Positions 18,524 through 27,391 of a DNA stretch of 50,887 bases are shown here, piece by piece. The stretch is from Mediterranea massiliensis (GTDB lineage Bacteria > Bacteroidota > Bacteroidia > Bacteroidales > Bacteroidaceae), in contig NZ_LT635839.1 in assembly GCF_900128475.1 (NCBI RefSeq), positions 63,578 to 114,464 of the forward strand. Reading direction: 5' to 3'. The translations under genes and the position numbers were made by a program. The notes under the pieces were generated by a model, which was not told the DNA's origin, did not search any database, and was given only the letters and a program-made list of their open reading frames with translations. Numbering within the stretch: position 1 is the first letter of the stretch; the number at the start of each line of letters is the position of its first letter.

Positions 18524-18715
18524 TTAATCTTCTACTTGCTGAAGTTTTTGAACGTAAACGGCACGCTCTTTCTTAAGTCTCTTGATTACAGACGGTTTGT
18601 CGAACTGCTGTCTGCTTCTCAATTCTTTGATAATGCCGGTCTTTTCAAATTTTCTTTTGAATTTCTTCAGCGCCTTCTCAATGTTTTCGCCTTCTTTTAC
18701 AGGTACTACAATCAT
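18524..18715 (-). CDS. rpsU: Ribosomal protein bS21
   Basis: A 63-residue basic protein, MIVVPVKEGENIEKALKKFK followed by the arginine/lysine-rich helix, full length for Bacteroidota S21. It sits next to the 16S rRNA 3' end. In this phylum S21 is reported to help hide the anti-Shine-Dalgarno sequence. Its own leader (AATTAATTAATAACA before ATG) has no Shine-Dalgarno. It is the first gene of the rpsU-xerC-hpf set. Confidence 0.97.
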   Translation of the reverse strand: MIVVPVKEGENIEKALKKFKRKFEKTGIIKELRSRQQFDKPSVIKRLKKERAVYVQKLQQVED

Positions 18716-18770
18716 TGTTATTAATTAATTAAAAAGTTAATGTATAAAATCTCACGATTAATTCGAGCCG

Positions 18771-18801
18771 CAAAAGTACACATATTTTCTTTATTCTCAA
18801 A
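18771..18801 (-). promoter_or_regulatory. Promoter of rpsU
   Basis: Minus strand TTTG (18798-18801), 19 nt, TACTTTTG (18771-18778), a full consensus match 55 bp ahead of the rpsU start. Confidence 0.85.
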
Positions 18802-18906
18802 AAAACTTTCCGCAAAATATTAGCAGACAGACAGATATTCGGCCTTCCGAAGCCACTTCTTCCGGCCTGTGCTCCATGGATGAAGCTCCAAAAACATGAC
18901 GGAAAG

Positions 18907-18938
18907 TTTGTGCAATCGGCGGCCTTTTCGTACTTTTG
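18907..18938 (+). promoter_or_regulatory. Promoter of the aminopeptidase P gene
   Basis: TTTG (18907-18910), 20 nt, TACTTTTG (18931-18938), divergent from the rpsU promoter. The start codon follows 70 bp later. Confidence 0.85.
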
Positions 18939-19008
18939 ATACGTGTTTCCGCCGTCGCCGACGGTGGTGGAAATCGGGAAACGATACATTATTATATATA
19001 TAACGACT

Positions 19009-20790
19009 ATGAACACTACCATCCAAGAACGCATCCGGGCCTTGCGCGCCTGGATGAAGCAGGCCGGTGTGGAGGCTTTCGTCATCCCCAGTACCGACCC
19101 GCACCTGAGCGAATACGTGGCGCCCCACTGGCAGAGCCGCGAATGGATATCGGGCTTCACGGGCTCGGCGGGCACCGTCGTGGTGACACGGGAGAAAGCG
19201 GGGCTGTGGACCGACTCCCGCTACTTCCTACAGGCTGCCAGCCAGCTGGAAGGCACCGGCATCGACCTGTACAAGGAGATGCTGCCCGAAACACCCTCCA
19301 TCCCCGCCTTCCTCTGTGCCGAGCTGCAGGAAGGTCAGACGGTGGGCATCGACGGCACCGTCTTCTCTACCGAAGCGGCGCGCAGCCTGAAAGAAGAGCT
19401 GGCCGCCGCCCGCATCGCCGTGAAGAGCCTGCCCGACCCCATGGACGACATCTGGACCGACCGTCCGCCCCTGCCGCAGGCACCGGCCTTCATCCATGAA
19501 TTGAAGTATGCCGGGCGCACCTGCGCCCAGAAACTGGAGGCTGTACGCGCTGAGATGCGCCGGGCCGGGGCACAGTGCCTGCTGCTCTCCGCCCTCGACG
19601 AGATAGCCTGGACGCTGAACCTGCGCGGCAGCGACGTACACTGCAACCCCGTAGTCGTCAGCTACCTGCTGATTGGCGAACAGGAAGCCTGCTACTTCAT
19701 CGAGCCGCAGAAGCTGACGTCCTCCGTCCGCGCCTACCTTGAGGAGAACGGCGTCGCCTGCCTGCCCTACGCCGACATCCTCGCCCACCTGCAGGAGCTG
19801 CCCGCAGGCAGTCTGATGCTGGAGCCGGGCAAGACCAACTATGCCGTCCGCTCGGCCATACCGCAGCAGTGCCGCGTCATCGAAACCGCCTCGCCGGTCG
19901 CTCTGCTGAAAGCGGTGCGCAACGAGCAGGAGATAGCCGGGTTGCGACAGGCCATGCAGCGCGACGGCGTGGCGCTGGTCAAGTTCCTGAAGTGGCTGGA
20001 AGAGGCTGTACCCCAAGGCCATGAGACGGAAATCAGCATCGACCGGAAACTGCACGAACTGCGTGCCGCCCAGCCGCTCTACATGGGCGAGAGCTTCGAC
20101 ACCATCGCCGGATACGGTGCCCACGCAGCCATCGTCCACTACGAAGCCACACCCGAAACGGATATTCCGCTGGAGCCCCGCGGCTTCCTGCTGCTCGACT
20201 CGGGCGCACAATACCTGGACGGCACTACGGACATCACCCGCACCATCGCCCTGGGCCCGCTGACCGAGGAAGAGAAGACCGACTACACCCTGATACTGAA
20301 GGGCCACATCGACCTGGCCATGGCTGTCTTCCCCGAAGGCACGCGCGGCGCACAGCTCGACGTGCTGGCCCGCATGCCCATCTGGCAGCACCGCATGAAC
20401 TTCCTGCACGGCACGGGGCACGGCGTGGGCCACTTCCTCAACGTGCACGAAGGTCCGCAAAGCATCCGCATGAACGAGAACCCCGTCACCCTGCACGTGG
20501 GCATGCTCACCAGCAACGAGCCGGGCGTCTACAAGGCCGGCAGCCACGGCATCCGCACGGAGAACCTCGTGCTCACCGTCCCTGCAGGCGAAGGCCTGTT
20601 TGGCCGCTACCTGAAGTTCGAGACCGTCACCCTCTGCCCCATCTGTACCCGCGGCATCGTCCGCGAGCTGCTGACTCCGGCAGAAATCGACTGGCTGAAC
20701 CAGTACCACCGCAGGGTGTACGAACAACTCTCGCCCAGCCTCGACGAAGACGAACGGCTGTGGCTGGAGAAGGCTTGCAAAAGGATTTAA
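19009..20790 (+). CDS. pepP: Xaa-Pro aminopeptidase (aminopeptidase P, M24B)
   Basis: A 593-residue protein from the start at 19009; the ATG at 18943 would lie only 5 bp after the -7 box and adds no family sequence. It has two creatinase-like N-terminal domains and a C-terminal pita-bread metallopeptidase domain. The five metal ligands are Asp397 (LLLDSGAQY), Asp408 (GTTDITRT), His471 (HGTGHGVGH), Glu504 (TSNEPGVY) and Glu518 (IRTENLVL). It removes N-terminal residues before proline in the cytoplasm. The long three-domain form is the type found in Bacteroidota and eukaryotes. A hairpin repeat follows 5 bp after the stop. Confidence 0.95.
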   Translation: MNTTIQERIRALRAWMKQAGVEAFVIPSTDPHLSEYVAPHWQSREWISGFTGSAGTVVVTREKAGLWTDSRYFLQAASQLEGTGIDLYKEMLPETPSIPAFLCAELQEGQTVGIDGTVFSTEAARSLKEELAAARIAVKSLPDPMDDIWTDRPPLPQAPAFIHELKYAGRTCAQKLEAVRAEMRRAGAQCLLLSALDEIAWTLNLRGSDVHCNPVVVSYLLIGEQEACYFIEPQKLTSSVRAYLEENGVACLPYADILAHLQELPAGSLMLEPGKTNYAVRSAIPQQCRVIETASPVALLKAVRNEQEIAGLRQAMQRDGVALVKFLKWLEEAVPQGHETEISIDRKLHELRAAQPLYMGESFDTIAGYGAHAAIVHYEATPETDIPLEPRGFLLLDSGAQYLDGTTDITRTIALGPLTEEEKTDYTLILKGHIDLAMAVFPEGTRGAQLDVLARMPIWQHRMNFLHGTGHGVGHFLNVHEGPQSIRMNENPVTLHVGMLTSNEPGVYKAGSHGIRTENLVLTVPAGEGLFGRYLKFETVTLCPICTRGIVRELLTPAEIDWLNQYHRRVYEQLSPSLDEDERLWLEKACKRI

Positions 20791-20794
20791 ACAG

Positions 20795-20871
20795 AGCGGT
20801 GAGTGGTTAACGGTAAGCGGTTAGTAAGCATCGTTAACCACTCACCGCTAACCACTAACCGCTAACCACTA
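20795..20871. repeat. Hairpin repeat, GCGGTGAGTGGTTAAC family (copy 1)
   Basis: AGCGGTGAGTGGTTAACG (20795-20812) and its exact complement at 20832-20849 form an 18-bp perfect stem. The right arm continues as tandem units of AACCACTAACCGCT to 20871. A related element lies at 33313-33373. Confidence 0.85.
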
Positions 20872-20877
20872 AAAGAA

Positions 20878-21393
20878 ATGGCATTAATCAAATCAGTAAG
20901 AGGCTTTACGCCCGAAATAGGAGAAAACTGCTTCCTGGCCGACAACGCCACCCTCGTGGGCGACGTGAAGATGGGCCGCGACTGCAGCGTATGGTTCAAC
21001 GCCGTATTGCGCGGCGACGTCAACTCCATCCGCATCGGCAACGGTGTGAACATACAGGACGGCAGCGTGCTGCACACGCTCTACGAGAAATCGACCATCG
21101 AGATAGGCGACCACGTGTCCATCGGCCACAACGTCACCATTCACGGCGCCACCGTGAAGGACTATGCCCTCATCGGCATGGGTGCCACGTTGCTGGACCA
21201 CGCCGTGGTGGGCGAAGGCGCCATCGTGGCTGCCGGTTCGCTGGTGCTGAGCAACACGGTCATCGAGCCGGGCAGCATTTGGGGCGGCGTACCTGCCAAG
21301 TTCATCAAGAAAGTAGACCCCGAACAGGCCAAGGAGCTGAACCAGAAGATAGCGCACAACTACCTGATGTACGCCGGCTGGTACAAGGAATGA
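20878..21393 (+). CDS. Gamma-carbonic anhydrase-family hexapeptide protein
   Basis: A 171-residue left-handed beta-helix protein built from hexapeptide repeats (NATLVGDVKMGRDCSVWFNA, VSIGHNVTIHGATVKD, ALIGMGATLLDHAVVG). The metal-binding histidines expected for the family are present as His in SVLHTL, in SIGHNVTIHG and nearby. It belongs to the PaaY/YrdA/Cam-like group, which may hydrate CO2, but enzymatic activity varies in this group. C-terminal helix PEQAKELNQKIAHNYLMYAGWYKE is typical. It is preceded by the hairpin repeat and converges with waaA. Confidence 0.9.
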   Translation: MALIKSVRGFTPEIGENCFLADNATLVGDVKMGRDCSVWFNAVLRGDVNSIRIGNGVNIQDGSVLHTLYEKSTIEIGDHVSIGHNVTIHGATVKDYALIGMGATLLDHAVVGEGAIVAAGSLVLSNTVIEPGSIWGGVPAKFIKKVDPEQAKELNQKIAHNYLMYAGWYKE

Positions 21394-21415
21394 CCACGCC
21401 TACACCATGATAAGC

Positions 21416-21503
21416 TGACGCCGTGCTTCGTCACCACTTGACAGAGCACGGCGTCAATGTCTCACGAAGCACTGCGTCACACCCCCATGCAGTGCTTCGT
21501 GAG
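21416..21503. repeat. Tandem hairpins sharing GTGCTTCGT
   Basis: Hairpin 1: TGACGCCGTGCT (21416-21427) pairs with AGCACGGCGTCA (21445-21456). Hairpin 2: CTCACGAAGCACTGC (21461-21475) pairs with GCAGTGCTTCGTGAG (21489-21503), 15 bp perfect. GTGCTTCGT at 21423-21431 can also pair with ACGAAGCAC at 21464-21472, an alternative fold. It lies between the convergent carbonic-anhydrase-like gene and waaA. Confidence 0.8.
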
Positions 21504-21563
21504 GAGGTATGGAAGTACGGGATGGGAACTACAGAGTCCCGGCATCGACAGCGGGAACTGAAG

Positions 21564-22787
21564 TCAGAAGTTGATCATCTCCAGAATCTTGTCCGTGGCA
21601 CCGGCCTGGCCGGTGACGTAGTCGCCCGCGCGGCGGCCGGTTGTTTCGAGGAACGCATGGTCGGAGAAGAGGCGGTCGAGCAGACGGTTCAGCTCGTCGC
21701 CGTTCTGGATGGAGAAGGCACCCTGAGCCTCGATGAGCTGCACGGCCTCCTGAAACTTCTGATACTTGGGCCCGAAGATGACGGGGATGCCATAGACGGC
21801 CGCCTCGAGGGTGTTGTGGATGCCGACGCCGAAGCCGCCGCCGATGTAGGCCACCTCGCCGTAGCGGTAGATGGAAGAGAGCAGGCCGAAGCAGTCGATG
21901 ATGAGGCAGTCGGCCTTGCGGACGTTCTGTTCGTCGGCACGGGTGTAGCGCACGTAGGGACGCTTCAGCTTGCGCACGATTTCCACCAGATGGCTCTCGT
22001 CGATGACGTGGGGCGCAATGATGAGCTTCATCTCGGGATGGCCGTTGAAGTAGTCGATGAACAGGTCTTCGTCGGGCTGCCACGAACTGCCGGCCACGAA
22101 GGTCGGCGCCCCGCCCTTGAAGGCCTCGACCAGCGGCAGGTCCTTGGCCTCGCGGCGGATCTGGAGCACACGGTCGAAGCGCGTGTCGCCCACCACGGTG
22201 ACGCGGTTGATGCCTATCTTGGCCAGGTAGCGTTTGGAGCGGTCGTTCTGCACGAAGAGGTAGTCGAAGTTGCGCAGCACGTTGCGATAAGGCCCTCCGT
22301 ACCACTTGAAGAAAATCTGTCCGCGGCGGAAGATGGAAGAAACGCTGTACACGGGGATGCGGCGGCGGTGGAGCTCGTCGAGGTAGTTCTTCCAGAACTC
22401 ATACTTGATGAAGAAGGCCATGCAGGGGTTCACGATGTCGAGGAACTTCCTGACGTTGCGCGGCTTGTCGAAGGGCAGGTAGCACACCACGTCGGCCCCA
22501 CGGTAGTTCTTGCGCACCTCGTAGCCCGACGGCGAGAAGAAAGTGAGCAGGATGCCGTAGCGGGGATACTTGGCACGGATCCGCTCGATGAGCGGACGGC
22601 CCTGCTCGAACTCGCCCAGCGAGGCGGCGTGAAACCAGATGTAGGGCACGTCCTTCTGCAGCTGCTGGCGCAGGAGCTCGTACACCACCCAATGGCCTTT
22701 CATCATCTTGCGAGGCTTGCGGCTGAAAGGCGCGGCCAGATGGACCGCAAGATCGTAGAGCCCTATTCCCAAATCGTATAACAGCAT
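21564..22787 (-). CDS. waaA: 3-deoxy-D-manno-octulosonic acid (Kdo) transferase
   Basis: A 407-residue GT30 enzyme that adds Kdo to lipid A precursors at the cytoplasmic face of the inner membrane. It has an N-terminal membrane-associated segment, the family signature IWFHAASLGEFEQGRPLI with the catalytic Glu, LTFFSPSGYEV, and the C-terminal donor-binding parts (FVAGSSWQPDE, IIAPHVIDESH, AYIGGGFGVGIHNTLEAAVYG). It follows gltX by 30 bp on the same strand and probably shares its transcript. Confidence 0.95.
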   Translation of the reverse strand: MLLYDLGIGLYDLAVHLAAPFSRKPRKMMKGHWVVYELLRQQLQKDVPYIWFHAASLGEFEQGRPLIERIRAKYPRYGILLTFFSPSGYEVRKNYRGADVVCYLPFDKPRNVRKFLDIVNPCMAFFIKYEFWKNYLDELHRRRIPVYSVSSIFRRGQIFFKWYGGPYRNVLRNFDYLFVQNDRSKRYLAKIGINRVTVVGDTRFDRVLQIRREAKDLPLVEAFKGGAPTFVAGSSWQPDEDLFIDYFNGHPEMKLIIAPHVIDESHLVEIVRKLKRPYVRYTRADEQNVRKADCLIIDCFGLLSSIYRYGEVAYIGGGFGVGIHNTLEAAVYGIPVIFGPKYQKFQEAVQLIEAQGAFSIQNGDELNRLLDRLFSDHAFLETTGRRAGDYVTGQAGATDKILEMINF

Positions 22788-22817
22788 ATCCTCCGAAGAT
22801 TATGGGTTATTTCCGTT

Positions 22818-24344
22818 TCATTTCAGTACCTCCACGGCACGCTGGATGCGGCGGATGGTCTCTTCCTTGCCCAGCAGTTCGGTGATGTCGAACATGTGCG
22901 GGCCCTTGCACTCGCCCACGACGGCCAGGCGGAAGGCGTTCATCACGTTGCCCATGTGGTAGCCCTTCTCCGTAATCCAGCCGATGACGATGTCTTCGGA
23001 CGGCTTCGAGCTGAAGTCGGCAATGCCGCGCAGCACTTCCACCAGCTCGCCCATGATGCGGGGCGTGTCTTCGGACCAGCGCTTCTTCACGTCCTTCTCG
23101 GCATAGGCCTCGGGAGCCACGAAGAAGAAGCGTGCCTGGTCCCAAAGTTCCTTCACAAAGTTGACGCGGCCCTTGACGAGCGACACCACGCGGGTCAGGT
23201 ACTCGTCGCTGTACTGTGCCGTGTCCACGCCGTGAGCAGCCAGTACGGGCTTGAACAGCCCGGCAATCTCGGCATCGGGCTTGCGGAGAATGTATTCGTG
23301 GTTGAACCAGATTCCTTTCTTATAGTCGAACTTGGCACCGGCCTTGCTGCAGTGGCTCAGGTTGAAGAGCTTCACCAGCTCGTCCATCGACATCAGCTCC
23401 TGGTCGTTGCCGGGGTTCCATCCCAGCAGGGCGAGGAAATTGATGACGGCCTCGGGCAGGTAGCCGGCCTCGCGGTAGCCCGAAGACACTTCGCCGGTCT
23501 TGGGGTCGTGCCATTCCAGGGGGAAGACGGGGAAGCCCAGACGGTCGCCGTCGCGCTTGCTCAGCTTGCCGTTACCTTCGGGCTTCAGCAGCAGGGGCAG
23601 GTGGGCAAACTGGGGCATGGTGTCTTCCCAGCCGAAGGCGCGGTAGAGCAGCACATGCAGCGGAGCCGACGGCAGCCACTCCTCGCCGCGGATGACGTGG
23701 GACACCTCCATCAGGTGGTCGTCCACGATGTTGGCCAGGTGGTAGGTGGGCAGTTCGTCGGCCGACTTGTAGAGCACCTTGTCGTCGAGGATGGAAGAGT
23801 TGATGACCACTTCGCCGCGGATGAGGTCGTGCACATGCACGTCTTCGTTCGGCTCGATCTTGAAGCGCACCACGTACTGCTTGCCCTCGGCAATCAGCGC
23901 ATCCACTTCTTCCTTGGAGAGTGTCAGCGAGTTGCGCATCTGCAGACGGGTGGAGGCGTCATACTGGAAGTTGGCCACTTCCTTGCGCTTGGCCTCGAGC
24001 TCCTCGGGCGTGTCGAAGGCGATGTAGGCCTTTCCGGCATCGAGCAACACCTTGACGTACTTCTTGTAGATGTCGCGGCGCTCGGACTGGCGGTAGGGAC
24101 CGTGGTCGCCGCCGAAGCTGACACCCTCGTCGAAGGGGATGCCGAGCCACTTGAACGACTCCAGGATATATTCTTCAGCACCGGGTACGAAACGGTTGCT
24201 GTCGGTGTCTTCAATACGGAAAATGAGGTCGCCTCCATGCTGGCGCGCAAAGAGGTAATTGTACAACGCGGTGCGCACACCACCGATGTGCAGAGCTCCT
24301 GTCGGACTCGGAGCAAAACGGACTCTGACTCTTCTTTCTGTCAT
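22818..24344 (-). CDS. gltX: Glutamyl-tRNA synthetase
   Basis: A 508-residue class I synthetase. The HIGH-type motif is seen in [20 protein letters not shown] and the KMSKS-type motif in [15 protein letters not shown]. The C-terminal anticodon-binding region is complete. It charges tRNA-Glu (discrimination against tRNA-Gln not testable here). First gene of the gltX-waaA pair, divergent from the HD-domain gene. A -7 box TAATTTTG (minus strand, 24376-24383) precedes it, without a clear -33. Confidence 0.97.
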   Translation of the reverse strand: MTERRVRVRFAPSPTGALHIGGVRTALYNYLFARQHGGDLIFRIEDTDSNRFVPGAEEYILESFKWLGIPFDEGVSFGGDHGPYRQSERRDIYKKYVKVLLDAGKAYIAFDTPEELEAKRKEVANFQYDASTRLQMRNSLTLSKEEVDALIAEGKQYVVRFKIEPNEDVHVHDLIRGEVVINSSILDDKVLYKSADELPTYHLANIVDDHLMEVSHVIRGEEWLPSAPLHVLLYRAFGWEDTMPQFAHLPLLLKPEGNGKLSKRDGDRLGFPVFPLEWHDPKTGEVSSGYREAGYLPEAVINFLALLGWNPGNDQELMSMDELVKLFNLSHCSKAGAKFDYKKGIWFNHEYILRKPDAEIAGLFKPVLAAHGVDTAQYSDEYLTRVVSLVKGRVNFVKELWDQARFFFVAPEAYAEKDVKKRWSEDTPRIMGELVEVLRGIADFSSKPSEDIVIGWITEKGYHMGNVMNAFRLAVVGECKGPHMFDITELLGKEETIRRIQRAVEVLK

Positions 24345-24441
24345 AATCTACCTTACTTTATGAATATTTAGACGGCAAAATTAAGCCTTTTTTTCCACAT
24401 GATTGTTTTTTTTTGTACTTTTCGCAAAAATTTCAACCGAT

Positions 24442-26517
24442 ATGAACAAAATCAACGAGAAAAAGCCGACGCGTTATAGAGATTTGCTATACAAAGCCCT
24501 CATTTTCATCGGCAGTGTCTTGGTTATGGTCTACTTCCTGCCGCGTGACGGGAAGTTTAACTATCAGTTTGACATCAACAAGCCCTGGAAATACGGCCAG
24601 CTGATGGCCACGTTCGACTTCCCCATCTACAAGACGGACGAAGTGGTGAAACACGAGCAGGACAGCATCCTGGCCCGCTTCCAGCCCTACTACCAGCAGG
24701 ACAAGGCCGTGGAGGAAGAAGCCCTGAAGAAGCTGAGGACCGACTACCAGAACCACACCCTCATGACGCGCCTGAACTCCAATTACCTGCAATACATCGA
24801 AAAAAAACTGAAGGAAGTGTACCAGGCGGGCATCCTCTCGTCCGAAGACATGGAAACGCTGCTCCGTGACAGTACCCAAAGCGTCATGACCGTAAGCGAC
24901 AAGACGGCCCGGCAGCAAGGCACGGACAAGCTGTTCACCGTCAAGTCGGCCTACCACTACATCCTGACGGCCGACTCCCTGCGCTACAGTCCCTACATCC
25001 TGCGCCAGTGTGCCCTGAACAACTACCTGACCTCCAACCTGACCTACGACAGCCTGCGCACCGAGGCTGCCCGCAAGGAGATGCTGGAAAACTATTCGTG
25101 GGCCAGCGGCATCGTACTGAGCGGGCAGAAGATCATCGACCGCGGCGAGATTGTCAGCCCCGAGACCTACAACATCCTGGAGAGCCTGCGCAAGGAGTCC
25201 ATCAAGCGCAGCGACTCGGTGGGACAGCAGCGGCTGATGCTCCTCGGGCAGATACTCTACGTCAGCATCTTCATGCTGTGCTTCATGCTCTACCTCGACC
25301 TGTTCCGCAAGGACTACTACGACCGCAAGGGCAGCCTGTCGCTGCTGTTCGCGCTGATGATGTTCTATACCGTCGTGACGGCCGTCATGGTGTCCGAGAA
25401 CCTGTTCAACGTCTACATTCTGCCCTACGCCATGCTGCCGGTCATCATCCGCGTGTTCCTCGACTCGCGCACGGCCTTCCTGACGCACGTCATCACCATC
25501 CTGGTGTGCTCCATCTGCCTGCGCTACCCGCACGAGTTCATCCTGCTCCAGATAGCCGCAGGCCTGGTGGCCATCTACAGCCTGCGCGAGCTGTCGCAAC
25601 GCTCGCAACTCTTCAAGACGGCTGTACTGGTCATCCTGACGTATGCCGCCCTCTACTTCGCCTTCGAGATGATTACGGAGAACGACGTGTCCAAGCTGAA
25701 CGCACGGATGTACATGTACTTCATCATCAACGGCATCTTCCTGCTCTTCACCTACCCGCTGCTGTTCGTGCTGGAGAAGACTTTCGGCTTCACCTCGAAC
25801 GTGACGCTGGTCGAGCTGTCCAACATCAACAACCCGCTGCTGCGCCGCATGTCCGAGACCGTGCCGGGCACCTTCCAGCACTCCATGCAGGTGGCCAACC
25901 TGGCAGCCGAGGCGGCCAACCGCATCGGGGCCAAGAGCCAGCTGGTGCGTACCGGTGCCCTCTACCACGACATCGGCAAGATGGAGAACCCCGTGTTCTT
26001 CACCGAGAACCAGCGGGGCGGCATCAATCCGCACAAGAACCTGACCTACGAACAGAGCGCCCAAGTGGTCATCAGCCACGTCACCGGCGGCGTGAAGCTG
26101 GCCGAGAAGCACAACCTGCCCAAGGTCATCAAGGACTTCATCACCACCCACCACGGCAAGGGGAAGACCAAATACTTCTACATCTCGTGGAAGAACGAAC
26201 ACCCCGGCCAGGAACCCGACGAGGCCCTGTTCACCTATCCCGGCCCGAATCCCTTCACCAAGGAGCAGGCCATCCTGATGATGGCCGACTCGGTGGAAGC
26301 CGCCTCGCGCAGCCTGCCGCAGTATGACGAGGAAAGCATCAGCAACCTGGTGGATAAAATCATCGACTCGCAGGTGGCCGAGGGCTACTTCAAGGAGTGC
26401 CCCATCACCTTCAAGGACATCGCTACCGTGAAGGAGGTGTTCAAGGAGAAGCTTAAAACCATCTACCACACGCGCATCAGCTATCCCGAACTGAAGAAAC
26501 AAGATGAGAAAAAGTGA
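24442..26517 (+). CDS. 7TM-HD family membrane phosphohydrolase (PgpH-like)
   Basis: From the start at 24442, 691 residues. It has one N-terminal membrane segment (LIFIGSVLVMVYFLP), an extracytoplasmic 7TMR-HDED-like region of about 250 residues, a cluster of membrane helices (LMLLGQILYVSIFMLCFMLY onward), and a cytoplasmic HD domain with ETVPGTFQHSMQVANLA, GALYHDIGKMENP, and a late metal ligand in MMADSVEAASR. Such proteins (PgpH) degrade cyclic di-AMP; that is the likely role. The upstream in-frame ATG at 24403 lies in the promoter region. It is followed after 19 bp by a small membrane protein gene. Confidence 0.9.
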   Translation: MNKINEKKPTRYRDLLYKALIFIGSVLVMVYFLPRDGKFNYQFDINKPWKYGQLMATFDFPIYKTDEVVKHEQDSILARFQPYYQQDKAVEEEALKKLRTDYQNHTLMTRLNSNYLQYIEKKLKEVYQAGILSSEDMETLLRDSTQSVMTVSDKTARQQGTDKLFTVKSAYHYILTADSLRYSPYILRQCALNNYLTSNLTYDSLRTEAARKEMLENYSWASGIVLSGQKIIDRGEIVSPETYNILESLRKESIKRSDSVGQQRLMLLGQILYVSIFMLCFMLYLDLFRKDYYDRKGSLSLLFALMMFYTVVTAVMVSENLFNVYILPYAMLPVIIRVFLDSRTAFLTHVITILVCSICLRYPHEFILLQIAAGLVAIYSLRELSQRSQLFKTAVLVILTYAALYFAFEMITENDVSKLNARMYMYFIINGIFLLFTYPLLFVLEKTFGFTSNVTLVELSNINNPLLRRMSETVPGTFQHSMQVANLAAEAANRIGAKSQLVRTGALYHDIGKMENPVFFTENQRGGINPHKNLTYEQSAQVVISHVTGGVKLAEKHNLPKVIKDFITTHHGKGKTKYFYISWKNEHPGQEPDEALFTYPGPNPFTKEQAILMMADSVEAASRSLPQYDEESISNLVDKIIDSQVAEGYFKECPITFKDIATVKEVFKEKLKTIYHTRISYPELKKQDEKK

Positions 26518-26536
26518 AACCTAACCCCATAAAGCC

Positions 26537-27304
26537 ATGAAACCAACGCCCAAAGAAGAACAGCGCGCCCTGCGCTTCCTGCAACGCAACCAGCTGACGC
26601 CGGAGCAGATAGCCGGCTTCAGCTTCATGCAACGCCACACGCCCGAACCCGACCGCCACAGCCGGGCCAATGTCTACGGCCCCGGCATCCTGACCCTGCG
26701 GCTGAAGTCGGGCGGAGAGAAGATTCTCATCGTCCACCTGCGCAACCATCCCACGGCCCTGGTGCGCACGCTGGTGGGCCGCGGCATTGCGTTCGACAAC
26801 CACCCGGACATCACGGCCGGCGGCAGGGGGCCTGCCCAGCCGGTGGTCTACCGCCGCCTGTCGCTCTACCAGTTCTGGTACTTCGTGCTGTTTGTCCTTT
26901 GCCTCAGCATGGCCTTCCACACCCTGAACGCCGGGCCGTGGGCGGGCATCGTGCTGCCCGTCCTCTTCTTCGGCATGAGCCTCTACAGCATCTACCTGCT
27001 GCAGGTGCGCTTCTGCTACCTCCGCCTGGAAGCCGAGCGCCTGACCATCGTCAGTGCCGGACGCGAAATCCACTATGCCTACGACGACCTGCTGAAGGTG
27101 AACTTCGACTTTGCCCGCGAACCGAACGCCACGCATGTCATGGAAGTGCTGGACAACACCTACCGCTACCGCCTGTACTACATCGGACGCGTACCCCGCA
27201 CGAAGCTACAGGAAATTGCCGAACACCTCCGGCAGGCGGGCATCGACGCCACGTGCAGCCTCAACGACGAGAAGCGGCACTATCACGACGTGTACCATGG
27301 GTAA
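26537..27304 (+). CDS. Hypothetical membrane protein with two TM helices
   Basis: A 255-residue protein not recognised as a named family. Residues 1-108 are soluble. Two membrane segments follow at about 111-130 (YQFWYFVLFVLCLSMAFHTL) and 135-155. The C-terminal 100 residues (LEAERLTIVSAGREIHYAYD, LLKVNFDF, RYRLYYIGRVPRTKLQEIAE) look like a beta-rich domain with a final helix, reminiscent of bacterial PH-like domains. It is co-directional with and 19 bp behind the HD-domain gene, so a link to that enzyme is possible. Its stop codon TAA (27302-27304) abuts the inverted repeat. Confidence 0.75.
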   Translation: MKPTPKEEQRALRFLQRNQLTPEQIAGFSFMQRHTPEPDRHSRANVYGPGILTLRLKSGGEKILIVHLRNHPTALVRTLVGRGIAFDNHPDITAGGRGPAQPVVYRRLSLYQFWYFVLFVLCLSMAFHTLNAGPWAGIVLPVLFFGMSLYSIYLLQVRFCYLRLEAERLTIVSAGREIHYAYDDLLKVNFDFAREPNATHVMEVLDNTYRYRLYYIGRVPRTKLQEIAEHLRQAGIDATCSLNDEKRHYHDVYHG

Positions 27305-27308
27305 TGGA

Positions 27309-27391
27309 GAATTGAGAATGGAAAATGGATAATGAGAAAGAATTTCCCTTCTATGAATAATTTTCCATTTTCAATTTTCCATTCTCAATTC
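27309..27391. repeat. Inverted AT-rich repeat between convergent genes
   Basis: GAATTGAGAATGGAAAAT (27309-27326) is exactly complementary to 27374-27391, an 18-bp stem with a long loop. It is made of words close to the repeat in the rpoB-rpoC gap. The right arm encodes the last residues and stop codon of the phosphatase gene. Confidence 0.8.

Noticed and set aside
18820..19175. Small minus-strand frames upstream of aminopeptidase P
   Set aside because: They cross the divergent promoters and the start of pepP and have no signal peptide, domain or codon pattern of their own.
24487..26502. 671-codon minus-strand frame opposite the HD-domain gene
   Set aside because: Composition rich in His, Gln, Val and Asp as expected of an antisense shadow; the plus-strand frame has membrane helices and the HD motif.
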